DNA of 64,000 nt, taken from Nepenthes gracilis. Its lineage: Eukaryota; Streptophyta; Magnoliopsida; Caryophyllales; Nepenthaceae. The notes under the pieces were generated by a model. It made no database searches, was not told the DNA's origin, and saw nothing but the letters and a program-made list of their open reading frames with translations. The DNA lies in the NCBI GenBank assembly GCA_033239525.1, contig BSYO01000022.1, forward strand, positions 11,232,923 through 11,296,922. Reading direction: 5' to 3'. A program made the translations under genes and the position numbers. Each line of letters opens with the position of its first letter. Positions within the stretch are counted from its first letter, which is position 1. Shown here one piece after another: positions 33,025-44,399 of the stretch.

Positions 33025-36000
33025 ATTATGAAATTTTTAAAAAATTAAATAGATATTAAATTTTTAAAAATAACATATTAATTAATATTATATTCAATTA
33101 TATTTTTTAAAAAGTTTTAAAATATTAAAAAATTATCAAATGCTAGACCATCTTATCATAATTATAGGCCCAAGTGTGAATTTATATGTGACATATACAT
33201 TTGCCTTGAAAAATTTTATGTTAATATAAGGATAATAGACAATACAAAAAAGAAATAAAGGTTTGGGTTCATCATAACCAGCATCTAGTTTATAATTTAT
33301 ATGTATCATAATCAATATCAAAACTGTTTAGTTAAATAGTAGAGGTAAGCAACAGTAGCAAAGATGGTCCAAGACCTTTCAGCAGACGACATTTATTTTC
33401 TATAGTATGGAGTCAACGTAAAGCACAACTAATTAGTAAAAATACAATATTAGCTTTTTTTTTACCATTTACAGTCTAACTATATTTTTAACTTCACAAG
33501 TAGTAAATTATATTTTAAGATTTTGAATTGGTAAAAGGTAAAAGGGTACACATTTTTTATACTCACACCAGTAGCATAAGTCTTTTATCTTTACCAATAA
33601 GTACAGTATTATCGGAATTAGCCTTTAGCGTTAGAGGTTGAATAGTTGATAAAAAAATTAGAATGATATCGAAGATAATAGAAATGTACATCCTTTTTAA
33701 AAATTGAATAGACATAAAAGATCTCGTCAGAATTTCGATAATTCTAAATTTCAGTACAGATGATTATTTCAAAAGTGGCAGTGCCAGTATCAATATAAGT
33801 AAAAATATAAGTAAAGATTATATTGTACTGAACCGATACACCTCAATTCACTTAGCAACACTAATTTTAATAATACTTTAGACTATATTTTAAAAATATA
33901 ATCCTTGAGGATAAGCATGAGACTGTTATCAAAGTAAAAATAACTATATCCAATGTTCATATATATATATATATATATATTTTTTTTTCTATTTTGTTAT
34001 TGACAACAAAATATATTTTTTAAATATATATTCAATATATTTTTTAAGTATATTTTTATTGATTAATATTTTATCCAATAAAATTACGAGATAATTTTTA
34101 ATACATAAAAAAATTAGAGACACATTTGCAACTGTCGGCATTGAAAATATAAACACTGTTTGCCAGAGCGGCGGCAAGGCGCTGTTCGTTACGCACGCTG
34201 CGGCTTGACGATTGTATGAGCCGCAATTATCCAGACACGTCTTTCGCTCTCTGCCGCTCACCTCAGCCGCAAAACTGAAGCAACATCGGACCACTTCTTC
34301 CTTGTCTTGCACGTGTTTAATGTGGCCAATGTTTAAATGTCGACATCTTTTCTCCAATATTTTATTAATAAATTAAAAAAAACTATTATTATTTATTATT
34401 TTTAAATTTTAACCATTAAATTTTAAATCAACGGTTAAAAATAAATAACAGTGTCAAAATATTTATACAAATAAGTAATAATAATTAATATATAAAATTA
34501 TTTACAAAGAATTATGATTTACTAATATAAAATCGCGTCAGGCACTATATGCCAAAATTATAAGCGACACAATTAACATATGAAATGCAACGATCATATG
34601 ATTAGGCAAATTATTTCTGTTTGATCTCAAAATTATTTAACTAACTGCTCAATTTATAAATCTCTATAAGAAAAGAGAATCTAATCATAGTACCTAAATA
34701 TACAATAAAAGAAAAATCATACCTAAGTTTATATATATATATATTCAATACAATATATAAAATTTAAATAACCAATAATGTTACAAATATAATTGACAAA
34801 AGCCTTCATCAATCTTATCTATAAGAATCGATCGCTCGCTAATCTAAAGGGATTTCAAAACAGTCATAAAATATGAGTTTAATACTCAATAAAATATATA
34901 TATGATAAATAAATAAATATATACTAGTAAATTAGATAAAATGATAGATAACTATAAAATTACACAGAAGAATCTAGTTATAGTTAAATATGTTTTAAAT
35001 TATGACTCCATAGAACTGGTCTAAAATTTGTAATATTTAAAATATACATATTATATGAAAAATACAAAATTCCAAACATGTGATGCGTCCATAAAAGATA
35101 AAGTATAAATCAACATATCAAAAATTTATGAAAATTTTAGCAAGTTAAAATATTCAAAATATAAAAATACAAAACATGTCAAAATCTAAGAATCCAAATC
35201 ATGTAAAAATATAATAATTATGGACTAATAACTCAAATACCACTAATCAAAAGATCAGTTTTAAAGAACGAGCAACTCAGATTTTCAATAAGATTAGACT
35301 AGTACATTAACTGTTTATGACCCAGAAATTGGCTGTCTATATTACCTTATAGATGAAATCAAATATCATTTTTTTTATTGTGAATGATAGATATATTCTT
35401 TAAATACACATAGTATTTTATGACATATTCAAATATAAACCATCAATTTATTTATAATGATTCTTATTTATCAAAAGGAAGATTCTATAATAAATATATA
35501 AAATATTTTTATTTATTTGAGAAAACTATAAACTTTAATTATTTTATAAAATAGAGTTATAATTAAATACTTATATAAAAATAACATGTAAGAAAAAATA
35601 TTTAAATATTTCTTAATTTTCTTTTCAATTTCTCAATATCCAAGCATAATCATTTAAAATACTCATATGTTTAATGAAAATAAATAAAATTATAAAACAT
35701 TCAATAAAAACTAATAAAATCTTAAAATATTTAATAAAATATACATATATGTAATAATGTTTGAAAAAATAGGTATAAATAAACAAATAATGGGTTTTAT
35801 ACTTACTTAAAATATTGAATTGAACAGATTTTACATAAAATGACTCTAAAATCCATTTGATTCTTTGTCTCTCTTCTCCTCCTTTAATTTTTTTCTCTCT
35901 CTTTTCTCACGTTTTTCTATGAAAATGATAACATTAGGCATAGAAACCCATTTATACTCAAAACATTGCATAAGTACCGGTCAAGATCGTATCGAGTGAT

Positions 36001-36384
36001 ATTCTAATCTATATGCATGTATGAGTGCTGTATCAAGCGTATATTAGGCGCATACTATTTTGTCAAAATCACGTACAAGTACCTTATAGGCATATTTTAG
36101 ATGTAAACATATTGTTTAAAACACACACGAATGCCCCATCATGTGCAGTGCTTATGCCGGAAATACGCACATGCACTATACTTACACCAATTAGGCACAA
36201 ATCCTATTTCCTTAAATTAAATTTTTTTAAATTTTTATTACATAATTATTTTTTATATTAACTAAATACATAATAATTATTATATTATAAATATAAATTA
36301 ATAATCGAGTATTACAAATAGAGACTAATTCTCTATCTTTCTCTTTTAAGTGATGTGACTCAAAATGGGTATTATTGAGAGATT
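33025..36384. other. AT-rich intergenic DNA
   Basis: The sequence is mostly A/T tracts with stops in all frames, and has a (TA)n run at 33959-33980. A GC-richer patch at 34130-34345 contains a minus-strand ORF (34357-33989) that I do not recognise. Confidence 0.55.
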
Positions 36385-36558
36385 TACAATACGTTTAGTA
36401 GTTAAAATGGAATAATATGAGAATAAAATAGTTATTTCAGAGAATAAAATAGGATATGAATAGAGTTAAAATTATTATTTTTATATTTGGTTGTGAAAAT
36501 AGAATAAAATAGGAATTAGTATTTCACTATTTGATTTGTAAAATAATATAAGGAATAA

Positions 36559-36608
<50 letters not shown>

Positions 36609-36805
36609 TAAAAAAGTAATAATAATAATAACACGTAATAATAATAATAAATAGAGGGAATAGTTATTTTCACAAATGTGAAAAAAAATATTTCCTAAAA
36701 ATATTTATTTTTAGTTAAATTTGTAACCAAATGAAGAAATATCTATTCTCAAGGAATAAAAATTCTATTCCTACCTAATTTTTTCTAATCAACCATAATA
36801 TTATG
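36385..36805. repeat. Possible MITE-like inverted repeat with an (AAT)n microsatellite
   Basis: The left side (ATGGAATAATATGAGAATAAAATAG-like, with GGTTGTGAAAATAG further in) resembles the reverse complement of the right side (TTGTAACCAAATG, GGAATAAAAATTCTATTCC). Both contain the GGAATA/TATTCC words common in plant non-autonomous DNA elements. The (AAT)n run at 36562-36606 lies inside. Ends and target duplication are not clear. Confidence 0.35.
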
Positions 36806-36953
36806 GTTTTTTGGGAGGGTCTCGATGAGGTGTGGTGGAGCATGGGGGTGGTTGGGCCGTAGTGGTGGTGGGTCAAGGATGCAACCGTAGATCATGTAGA
36901 TTCTCATTCAATTCATATAAATTGTCCTTTGAAAGATCAATTTACGGTGTAAT
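36806..36953. other. Flank of element E, with target duplication
   Basis: A GC-richer sequence with GTGG runs is open on the plus strand from 36832 but is low in complexity and not supported as a gene. It ends with the target duplication GTAAT (36949-36953) that recurs at 42617-42621. Confidence 0.6.
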
Positions 36954-37791
36954 TGTTGGAAGGTCACTCCTATGTGAAAGTCCTAATGACCGGATAACTA
37001 AGACGGAGCTCATAGATTGTGAAGCGAATAAGCAGAAGGAATTCTGGTCAGAAAAGTTGACTGAAAATAATTGGACGGGCAATAACGTCTAGTCAATATG
37101 TTGACTAGTAAATGGCATAAGTTGCCATACATTGTTGAAAAACTCCTGAAGGACTGCAGACCAACCTCCTAAGGGATTGGCAGTCATGTGGAGAGGATGG
37201 TCAACTGGCATTGACCGGTTTTGTGAAGAACGTGGGCATTAGAATGCTGGCCATCCGTCAGAAAATCCAGAATGGTGCCAACTCAGAAGATCTTCTAAGC
37301 GTATGTGATCTTAGACGATTTTACAGGAACCGTTTTTGTACAAAATATATTCATATTATTGGCAATGATGTATTTTGTAGGGAAATAAAGAATATTTCTC
37401 TAATTTGTTGAATATTGACGTCTGTTATTTTAAGGGTGCGTAAAGGTAAAAAATTATAAAGAGATGGTAAGACACTGAGAGAGAGTGAAAGACAGGGAAG
37501 TAAAGAGAGAGAGTTACAAGTAAAACGAAGGGTGTTTTGTATTACTTGTGCTCTATTCTTCGGTCTTCTTTCTCTTATGCCAGTGAAATTGTGAGATATT
37601 GTTCCCAACCTCCAGATAGTGAAATTGGTTTGTGGACGAATGTTCCATGGTTTTTCCCTTACTTGATAAGAGTTTTTCACGTAAAAATTCGTGTGTTCAT
37701 CATCATCTTCTTCATTTTTTTACTGTGTCTATTTGTGTATGGAGTTCAATGTCCTGCTATCCAACCGATCACGTCTCCTTTTGTGACAACA
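36954..37791 (+). repeat. Element E 5' LTR (838 bp)
   Basis: It begins TGTTGGAAGG and ends GTGACAACA. It matches 41800-42616 throughout. Confidence 0.93.
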
Positions 37792-37793
37792 AG

Positions 37794-37806
37794 TGGTATC
37801 AGAGAC
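37794..37806 (+). other. Element E primer-binding site
   Basis: TGGTATCAGAGAC lies two bases after the LTR. It is the standard sequence complementary to the 3' end of initiator tRNA-Met used by plant Copia elements. Confidence 0.85.
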
Positions 37807-37824
37807 ATGTTGAGAACTCCGACT

Positions 37825-38600
37825 AAATGGCAGCGGCGTCTTCAAAGAACTTACCGTTCAGCGTGGAGCAGTTCAATGGGTAGAGTAATTTTATTCTCTG
37901 ATAAGAGAGGGTGAAGAACATTCTGACCAGAGAATGAACAATAAAAGTGTTAAAGAAGAAGGAAGAGAAGTTGAAAAGTTTGTCAGAGGAGGAGTGGCAA
38001 GATAAAAGAGATCTTGCCAATTGTACTATTAAATTATGTCTGATAGACAACATGCTCTAGGAGGTCTGGGAGAAGTTAGAAATTCGATATAAGTCCAATT
38101 CCCAGACAACCAGGCTACACGTAAAAAAGTAGTTCTATGGCTTACGGTTGTTGGAAGGATGAAGTTTTGAAAAATATTTGGACGAGTTCAACCGAATTGT
38201 GACACAGATAGCGTCCCTTGACGAGAAGATTCAGGAGGAGGATAAGGCATTGGTTTCGCTGGCATCTCTGCCAGCTTTTTATGACCATACTGTCACTACG
38301 CTACTATTTGAAAAAGACACTCTCAAATTAGACGAGGTCATTACCTCCTTATTCATGAATTAGTCAAGGTGGTCATAAGGGGTCTCAACGTCCTCGCATT
38401 CTGAGGTACTTGTGACCGAGTTTAGGGGAAGGAACAGAGGACGCAACTAGAAGCCTGGAGAGAAAGGTCGCAGTAAATCTCGATCAAGGTATCAAAACCT
38501 TGAATGACATTACTGTGGCAAAAGGGGCCACATCAACAAGCAATATTCCAAGTGGAAGCGTGAGAACGCAGAAAAAGAGAAATAAGGAAATGGATAAGCT
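37825..38600 (+). pseudogene. gag of element E (broken)
   Basis: Conceptual translation shows LPFSVEQFNG, EEEWQDKRDLANCTIKLCL, then EKYLDEFNRIVTQIASLDEK and KALVSLASLPAFYDHTVTTL (open at 38178-38363). These are typical of Tork-type Gag. A zinc knuckle remnant HYCGKRGHINKQY lies near 38507; its first and last Cys are changed to His and Tyr. Stops at several points, including before 38178, break it. Confidence 0.78.
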
Positions 38601-38669
38601 GAAGAGAAGTTCTCAGTCTCAGTGGTCACAGAAGACGATCTCCTCTTAACATGTGAAGAACTTGGTAAG

Positions 38670-38935
38670 TTTGACGGACGAGGAGTCAGTCTGGGTGATT
38701 GACTTTGGTGCCTCCTTACATGTCATGTCTAGAAGGGGATTGTTCACATTCTATACTCCATGAGACTTTGGAGTGAAAAGGATGAATAATGCAGGAACAT
38801 CCCAAATTATTGGTAGAGGTGACGTTGTGCTGGTCATCAACAATGGGATGAAATTGATGTTAAAGGATGTTTGACATGTTCTTGACATCCGACTCAATAT
38901 CATTTTAGCGAGTCGGTTGGATGACAAATGTTATT
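38670..38935 (+). pseudogene. Protease of element E
   Basis: SVWVIDFGASLHVMSRRGLF contains the aspartic-protease motif, with DFGAS where D-T/S-G-A is expected. It is followed by MNNAGTSQIIGRGDV and a stop. The Asp is kept, but the altered motif and stops mean no active enzyme. Confidence 0.72.
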
Positions 38936-39079
38936 GTAATACCTTCTTCGGATATGAGTGAAAATTGACCAAAAGGTATCTTGTTATGGCAAGAGGAAAA
39001 AAGTGCTCCGGCCTATACATAATGAATGCATCCGCAACGGTCAGAGATGTGAATGCTGCAATCAGTAAGAAGTCTGAAA

Positions 39080-40149
39080 ACTTGTGGTATTGAAAGTTGG
39101 GCCACATGAGCGAACGTGGACTATCTTATTTAGCCAGGAAGGGTCTTAATCTGAGACTGAAGGAGGACGGACTGAGGACGTGTCCTCACTACTTGGCCGG
39201 CAAGCAAAGAAGAGCCTCATTTCATTGAGACTCGTCCACTCCAAAGGTAGAATTACTCGATCTTGTATACACAGATGTGTGTGGACCTTTTAAGGAGAAG
39301 TCGTTTGGTGGAGCTCAGTATTTTATTTCTTTCATTGATGATTGTTCCAGAAAATTGTGGGTCTACCCACTGAAAATCAATGACCAAGTTTTCGGTATAT
39401 TTGAATAGTTTCATACTCTTATTGAGCGCCAAATGGGGAAGAAACTAAAGGTCGTCCGAAGTGATAATGGCGGTGAATACATAGGGCCTTTTGATACCTA
39501 TTGCGGGTTACATGGTATTAGACATCAAAAGACGCCACCAAAGACGCCACAGTTGAATGGAGTGGCCGAGTGGATGAACCGTACACTTCTAGAGAAAGTA
39601 CAGTGTATGCTTTCTGAAGCTAAGATTCCCGCACACTTTTGGGACAAAACACTGAAGATGGTGGCCCACGTCATAAATAAGTTATCCAATAAACCTTTGA
39701 AAGGTGAAGCGTCGAAGAAGATTTGGTCAGATAAGGAACCATCCTATGATCATCTACGAGTGTTTTGTTGTAAAGCCTTTGTTCATATTCCAAATGATGA
39801 AAGGATAAAGTTAGAGACAAAGACAATACAGTGCGCCTTTCTGGGCTATGGGAAAGATGAGCTCAGTTACAGATTTTATGATCTGGTTGGAAGAAGACTT
39901 TTTCGATCAAGAGACATAACTTTCGTTGAAGATGAAACAATCAATAATATTGACAGAAAGACCAAGTGTGATGTCGAGCAGGTGGATAAAGTAAGTGTCG
40001 AAATTGTCCGTCCAGTATCTCTGGAAGACGAGGACAATAGTCCTGAGGCGGTTGAGTGTAATGGAGAGACAATTATGGCACATGATGAAGACCAGGATGA
40101 AGTCATCCCTCAACCAGCCGAGGATCTACCTGTAAGACGATCCTCATGA
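39080..40149 (+). pseudogene. Integrase of element E
   Basis: A GAG-pre-integrase block (KLGHMSERGLSYLARKGL) precedes the core. The core shows YTDVCGPF with the first Asp, KVVRSDNGGEYIGPF with the second and PQLNGVAEWMNRTLLEK with the Glu. From 39433 to 40149 the frame is open for 238 residues, ending in an acidic linker. Upstream stops (for example in FHTLI.. near 39408) separate it from the start of the domain. This is the best preserved part of the element. Confidence 0.85.
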
Positions 40150-40170
40150 AACAGACGGCCATTCATCCGT

Positions 40171-41290
40171 TTGTCACCTAGTGAGTATGTTATGCTCATC
40201 GATGCTGGAGAGCCTGAAACTTATGAAGAGGCTATGGAGGACGAGAGTATAGAGAAATGGCTGAAAGCCATGAAGAATAAAATTTATTCTCTCCATAAAA
40301 ATCACACATTTAATTTAGTCAAACTTCTTAAGGGGAAGAGAGTTCTAAAGAACAAGTGGGTCTTTCAATTGAAGACGTCCGAGGACACTATGCAGCCGAG
40401 ATACAAGGTGCGGCTAGTGGTAAAAGACTTTAGTCAACCAAAGGGATTTGTTTTGATGAGATTTTTACTCCAGTGATAAAGATGTCTTCCATAAGAGTTA
40501 TGCTGAGATTGGCAACCAGGCAGAATCTGAAAGTGGAGCAGATGAATATCCGGACAGCCTCCCCATGGTGAATTAGAAGAAGAAATTTACATAGAATAGC
40601 CGAAAGGGTTAGAGGTTAAGGAAAATGGGCGACTTGTCTGTAGTCTAAAGAAGAGTCTGTATAGATTGAAATAAGCCCCAAGACAGTGGTACAAGAAGTT
40701 CGACCCAGTCATGGTCAGTCAAGGGTACCAATAGGCTACTTGTGATCACTGTGTATTCACACAGAGGTTTTCTAAAGATGATTTTGTTATCCTTCTTCTG
40801 TTCATGGATGACATGTTGATTGTTAGACAGAATGCTACTTGGATAAAGAAGTTGAATGAGCAACTTGGAGGGTCCTTTGCGATTAAAAACCTCAGACCGG
40901 CGAAGCAAATTCTTGACGTTAGAATTATTCGCGATTAGGAGGTAGGGAGACTATGGTTGTCCTAGGAAAGTTACATTGAGAAGGTGCTCCAACACTTTAA
41001 CATGGACAAGTCCAAACTTATCAGTACACCACTGGTAAACCACCATAGGCTGAGCAGTCGTCAGTGTCCTTCCTTAGATGAAGAGAAGACATACATGAGA
41101 GGCATTTATTATTCCTCAACTGTAGGAAGCCTGATATATGTCCTAATATGCACAAGGTTGAACATAGCACATGCTGTAGGTACAGTCAGCTGTTTTCTAT
41201 CAAACCCTGGAAACGAGCACTGGTCTGTGGTTAAGTGGATCATGAGATTGGGATATTACATACATTCGAAGAACTTCCAAGAGGTGCCTA
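40171..41290 (+). pseudogene. Reverse transcriptase of element E
   Basis: The open stretch 40171-40476 contains ETYEEAMEDESIEKWLKAMK, NHTFNLVKLLKGKRVLKNKW and RYKVRLVVKDFSQPKG, the N-terminal part of Copia RT. A frameshift near 40448 leads to later blocks: SLYRLK, then FMDDMLIV with the catalytic DD at 40801-40812, and open sequence at 40984-41298 with STVGSLIYVL. A deletion near 40540-40600 and stops break it. Confidence 0.82.
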
Positions 41291-41309
41291 TATCTTAAAA
41301 TTGATGAGC

Positions 41310-41764
41310 CTCAATTGGTGGGCTACTTTGATGCTGATATGGTAGGGGACATTGATAATCGCAAGTCCACTTCGGGATACTTAGTAAAGTTTGCTGGAAG
41401 TATAGTTTCTTAACAGTCCAAGTTACAGAAGTGCATCGCCCTTTTTACTATAGATGTTAAGTACATTGCCGTGACATAAACTTGTAAAGAGATGTTATGG
41501 ATGAAGAAGTTCATTCAAAAATTGGGCCTCAAAAAAGAAAAGTATACAGTACTTTGTGATAGTCAGAGTGCCATATATCTCTGCAAGAACTCATTTCATT
41601 CCAGATCAAAGCATATCGATATTCGATATCATTGGGTGAGGGATGTACTCGAAGTTGGTCTACTGTCGCTAGAGAAGATTGGCACTGAAGAGAATGGAGC
41701 GGACATGATGACCAAAATTCTACCAAAAGGGAAAAATGAAGCTTGCTGTAAGTTAGCTAGCTGA
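41310..41764 (+). pseudogene. RNase H of element E
   Basis: VGYFDADMVGDIDNRKSTSG-type sequence, MLWMKKFIQKLGLKKEKYTV, DSQSAIYLCKN, RSKHIDIRYHWVRDVLE and ADMMTKILPK appear in order; 41492-41764 is open. This is the normal C-terminus of a Copia Pol. A stop at about 41412 separates it from RT. Confidence 0.82.
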
Positions 41765-41787
41765 TGGACTTAACTTTTCTACAGTTG

Positions 41788-41799
41788 TGAGGGGAAGTT
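41788..41799 (+). other. Element E polypurine tract
   Basis: TGAGGGGAAGTT ends directly at the 3' LTR start TGTTGGG. Confidence 0.75.
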
Positions 41800-42616
41800 T
41801 GTTGGGAGGTCACTCCCATGTGAAAATTCTAATGACTGGAGTACTCAGACGGAGCTCATGGACTACAAAGCGAATAAGTAGAAGGAATTCAGGTCAGCAA
41901 AGTTAACCGAAAATAATTGGGCGGGCAACAACTTCTAGTCAATATGTTGACCGGCGAGTGGCATAAGCTGCCCTGCATTGTTGAAAGATTCCTGAAGGAC
42001 TGCAGACCGACCTCCTAAAGGATTGGCAGTCATGTGGCGAGGATGGTCAACTGGCGTTGACCGATTTTGTGAAAAACGCGGGCATTGAAATGTTGGCTGT
42101 CCGTCAGAAAATCCAGAATGGTGCTAGCTCAGAAGATCTTCTGAGCGTATGTGATCTCAGACAATTTTACAGGAACCGTTTTTGTATAGAGTATATTCAT
42201 ATTATTGGTAATAACAAATTTTATCGAAGAATAAAGAATATTGGCGTCTGTTATTTTAAGGGTGCGTGAAGGTAAAAAATTGTAGAGAGATGGTGAGACA
42301 TTGAGGGAGAGTGAAACACAGGGAAGAAAAGAGAGAGAGAGTTGCGAGTAAAACAAAGGGTGTTTTGTGTTACTTGTACTCTGTTCTTCAGTTTTCTTTC
42401 TCTTATGCCTGTGAAATTGTGGGATATTGTTCCCAGCTCCAGATAGTGAAATCAGTTTATAGACGAATGTCCCGTGATTTTTTCTTACTTGATAAGGGTT
42501 TTTCACGTAAAAATTCGTGTGTTTATCTTATTTTCTTCATTCCTTTACTGTATCTATTTGTGTGTGAAATTTAACGTCCTACTGTCCGCCCGATCACATC
42601 TTCTTTTATGACAACA
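41800..42616 (+). repeat. Element E 3' LTR (817 bp)
   Basis: It begins TGTTGGGAGG and ends ATGACAACA, and the target duplication GTAAT follows. Confidence 0.93.
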
Positions 42617-42621
42617 GTAAT

Positions 42622-44399
42622 AATTAGATTCATTGCTATAAATTTGATTCTCATTATCATGCATCATACTCAAGATGGTACATCTCTCAGCAAAAGTAAA
42701 ATATTTATTCTTTAATTTTTACTATATATTTAAAAATAAACAGATGTAATCTAATTATAAATAAATAAATAAATATAATAAAAAAATTTATTTTTAAATG
42801 ATTAAACAGCAACTATCCGATTTCAAATTAAAAATTAAAATTGTATTTTTACAAGAGATGTACCTCTCCTAAATTCGTCGGCCTATATAATTTTACTTAA
42901 TAAATAGTCTTTATCGATTAAATTATATCCTCAGAAATTAATATGATAAACCATCATTGTGGATGAGAAAAGTGGGAACGAGAGTCTAGTCAATTCAAGA
43001 AACGTCCAATTTTGGCCACTTCAATTTTTAAAATTAATTTCTGATAATTGTGATGATGTTGAAGGCACACAAACTTGTCAATGGCCACATTATTTGAAAT
43101 CGTACCAATCTTCTATCGCCACACATTTGAAAAAGTAATTATTTTTTTTAAAAAAAAAATTTTTTTACATATTTTTAATAAAATAATTAAAAATTAAGGG
43201 TATAAATATTATTATTTTTCATATTATTGTAAGATTAATAGTGTAAAAAAAAAAGGGGTTGTGAATGATTTGAAATTTTCAAATTTTATATTAAATTTGA
43301 TTAATTATTAAAATATATGATAATTATATATATTTCAATAATTTCTAGCCCGTCATATTTAGCTTAAATTGATAGATATAATACGTAAAAAAAAAAAAGG
43401 TAACTGAAAAAGAGAAAAAAACGCAGACAACAAATTGGCTTACACATTTTTCCCGTTCCCACTTAGATTGTACAGGCAATAAATTTGATTAAAATAAGAT
43501 TTAGGCTGTATATGGTCTAAGTTTAGATAAAAATTTATAATTATAAAATCGGGCTAAAAATTATATCTGTATTTATCTAAAATTAATATTGAGTCAGTTC
43601 GGATTGGCCTATGACATTTTTGTTCCTAAGTATTTTGTTTAAAATTAACATCTATATAAAAAAATATCTAAAAATATAAATTATTTTAAAACATATAATA
43701 TTTAGGTTGAGTATTACTTAAATATTTTAAATTAAGAATTTTGACATAAAAATTATTAATAACATAAAATATATACCCTATTTAGATGACTTTTTAAATT
43801 TAATATTTATTTGGAGTAAAAAATTATATTTGTGAAAAATCATAATCTAAAATAGATCGGCCCAAATAAATCATTTTTGTCAATGATCATGATCAACTCT
43901 AATAATTATTCATTCCTTATTATTATTATTTTTTACAACCTAATTAGATCATACCCCATTTCTATCTAAGATAAAGAGGTATAGACTCTCTATAAGTTTA
44001 AAATGTCTATTGTAGAGCCGTATGATGAAGTGCTAATTTGATGAATCTTTTGGACCATTTTTTGTATTCTACTTGGCTTCTAAATTTTGGAAAATGCCAT
44101 GTCGTGTATCTGTATTTCTTTATCTTTAAATGGAGATGCAGAGGTTTAATTGTATAAGTAGGATCAAATTCTATTAGAACCTTTAGGAAATTGGTCGACC
44201 GGCTCCTATCCCATTTTACGTCTACACGAAGGGGAAAAAAACAATCTTGGCACCTTGTTAGAATTAGACGGACTCTTAATAAGAGCCTGAAGTGTTTTTG
44301 GCCAGGTTTGATACTGAGGTTGGAAGAACTCACTGACATGATAAAATTAAATGCTATCATGATAACAATCAATCAAGTGTCTCTTTAAGTCAATGGTTC
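42622..44399. other. AT-rich intergenic DNA
   Basis: Nothing coding is supported. The plus-strand ORF 44191-44388 and the overlapping minus-strand ORF are short and unrecognised; the far right may be the start of element F. Confidence 0.5.

Larger units (their letters stand above)
36954..42616 (+). mobile_element. Element E: complete Tork/Tnt1-like Ty1/Copia retrotransposon
   Basis: LTRs at 36954-37791 and 41800-42616 enclose a PBS matching initiator tRNA-Met, gag, protease, integrase, RT and RNase H in Copia order, and a PPT. The target duplication GTAAT flanks it on both sides. The Gag (DKALVSLASLP) and integrase (KVVRSDNGGEYIGPF) sequences resemble the Tnt1/Tork group. Over the first 167 bases the LTRs differ at about 26 positions by my count, so the insertion is old. 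Stops in gag, protease and RT make it inactive. Confidence 0.93.

Noticed and set aside
36832..37092. ORF of 86 residues running into element E
   Set aside because: It begins in low-complexity GTGG sequence and continues across the target duplication into the LTR; no coding evidence.
44007..44388. Overlapping ORFs on both strands left of element F
   Set aside because: Both are short and share no block with Copia Gag; neither strand is favoured.
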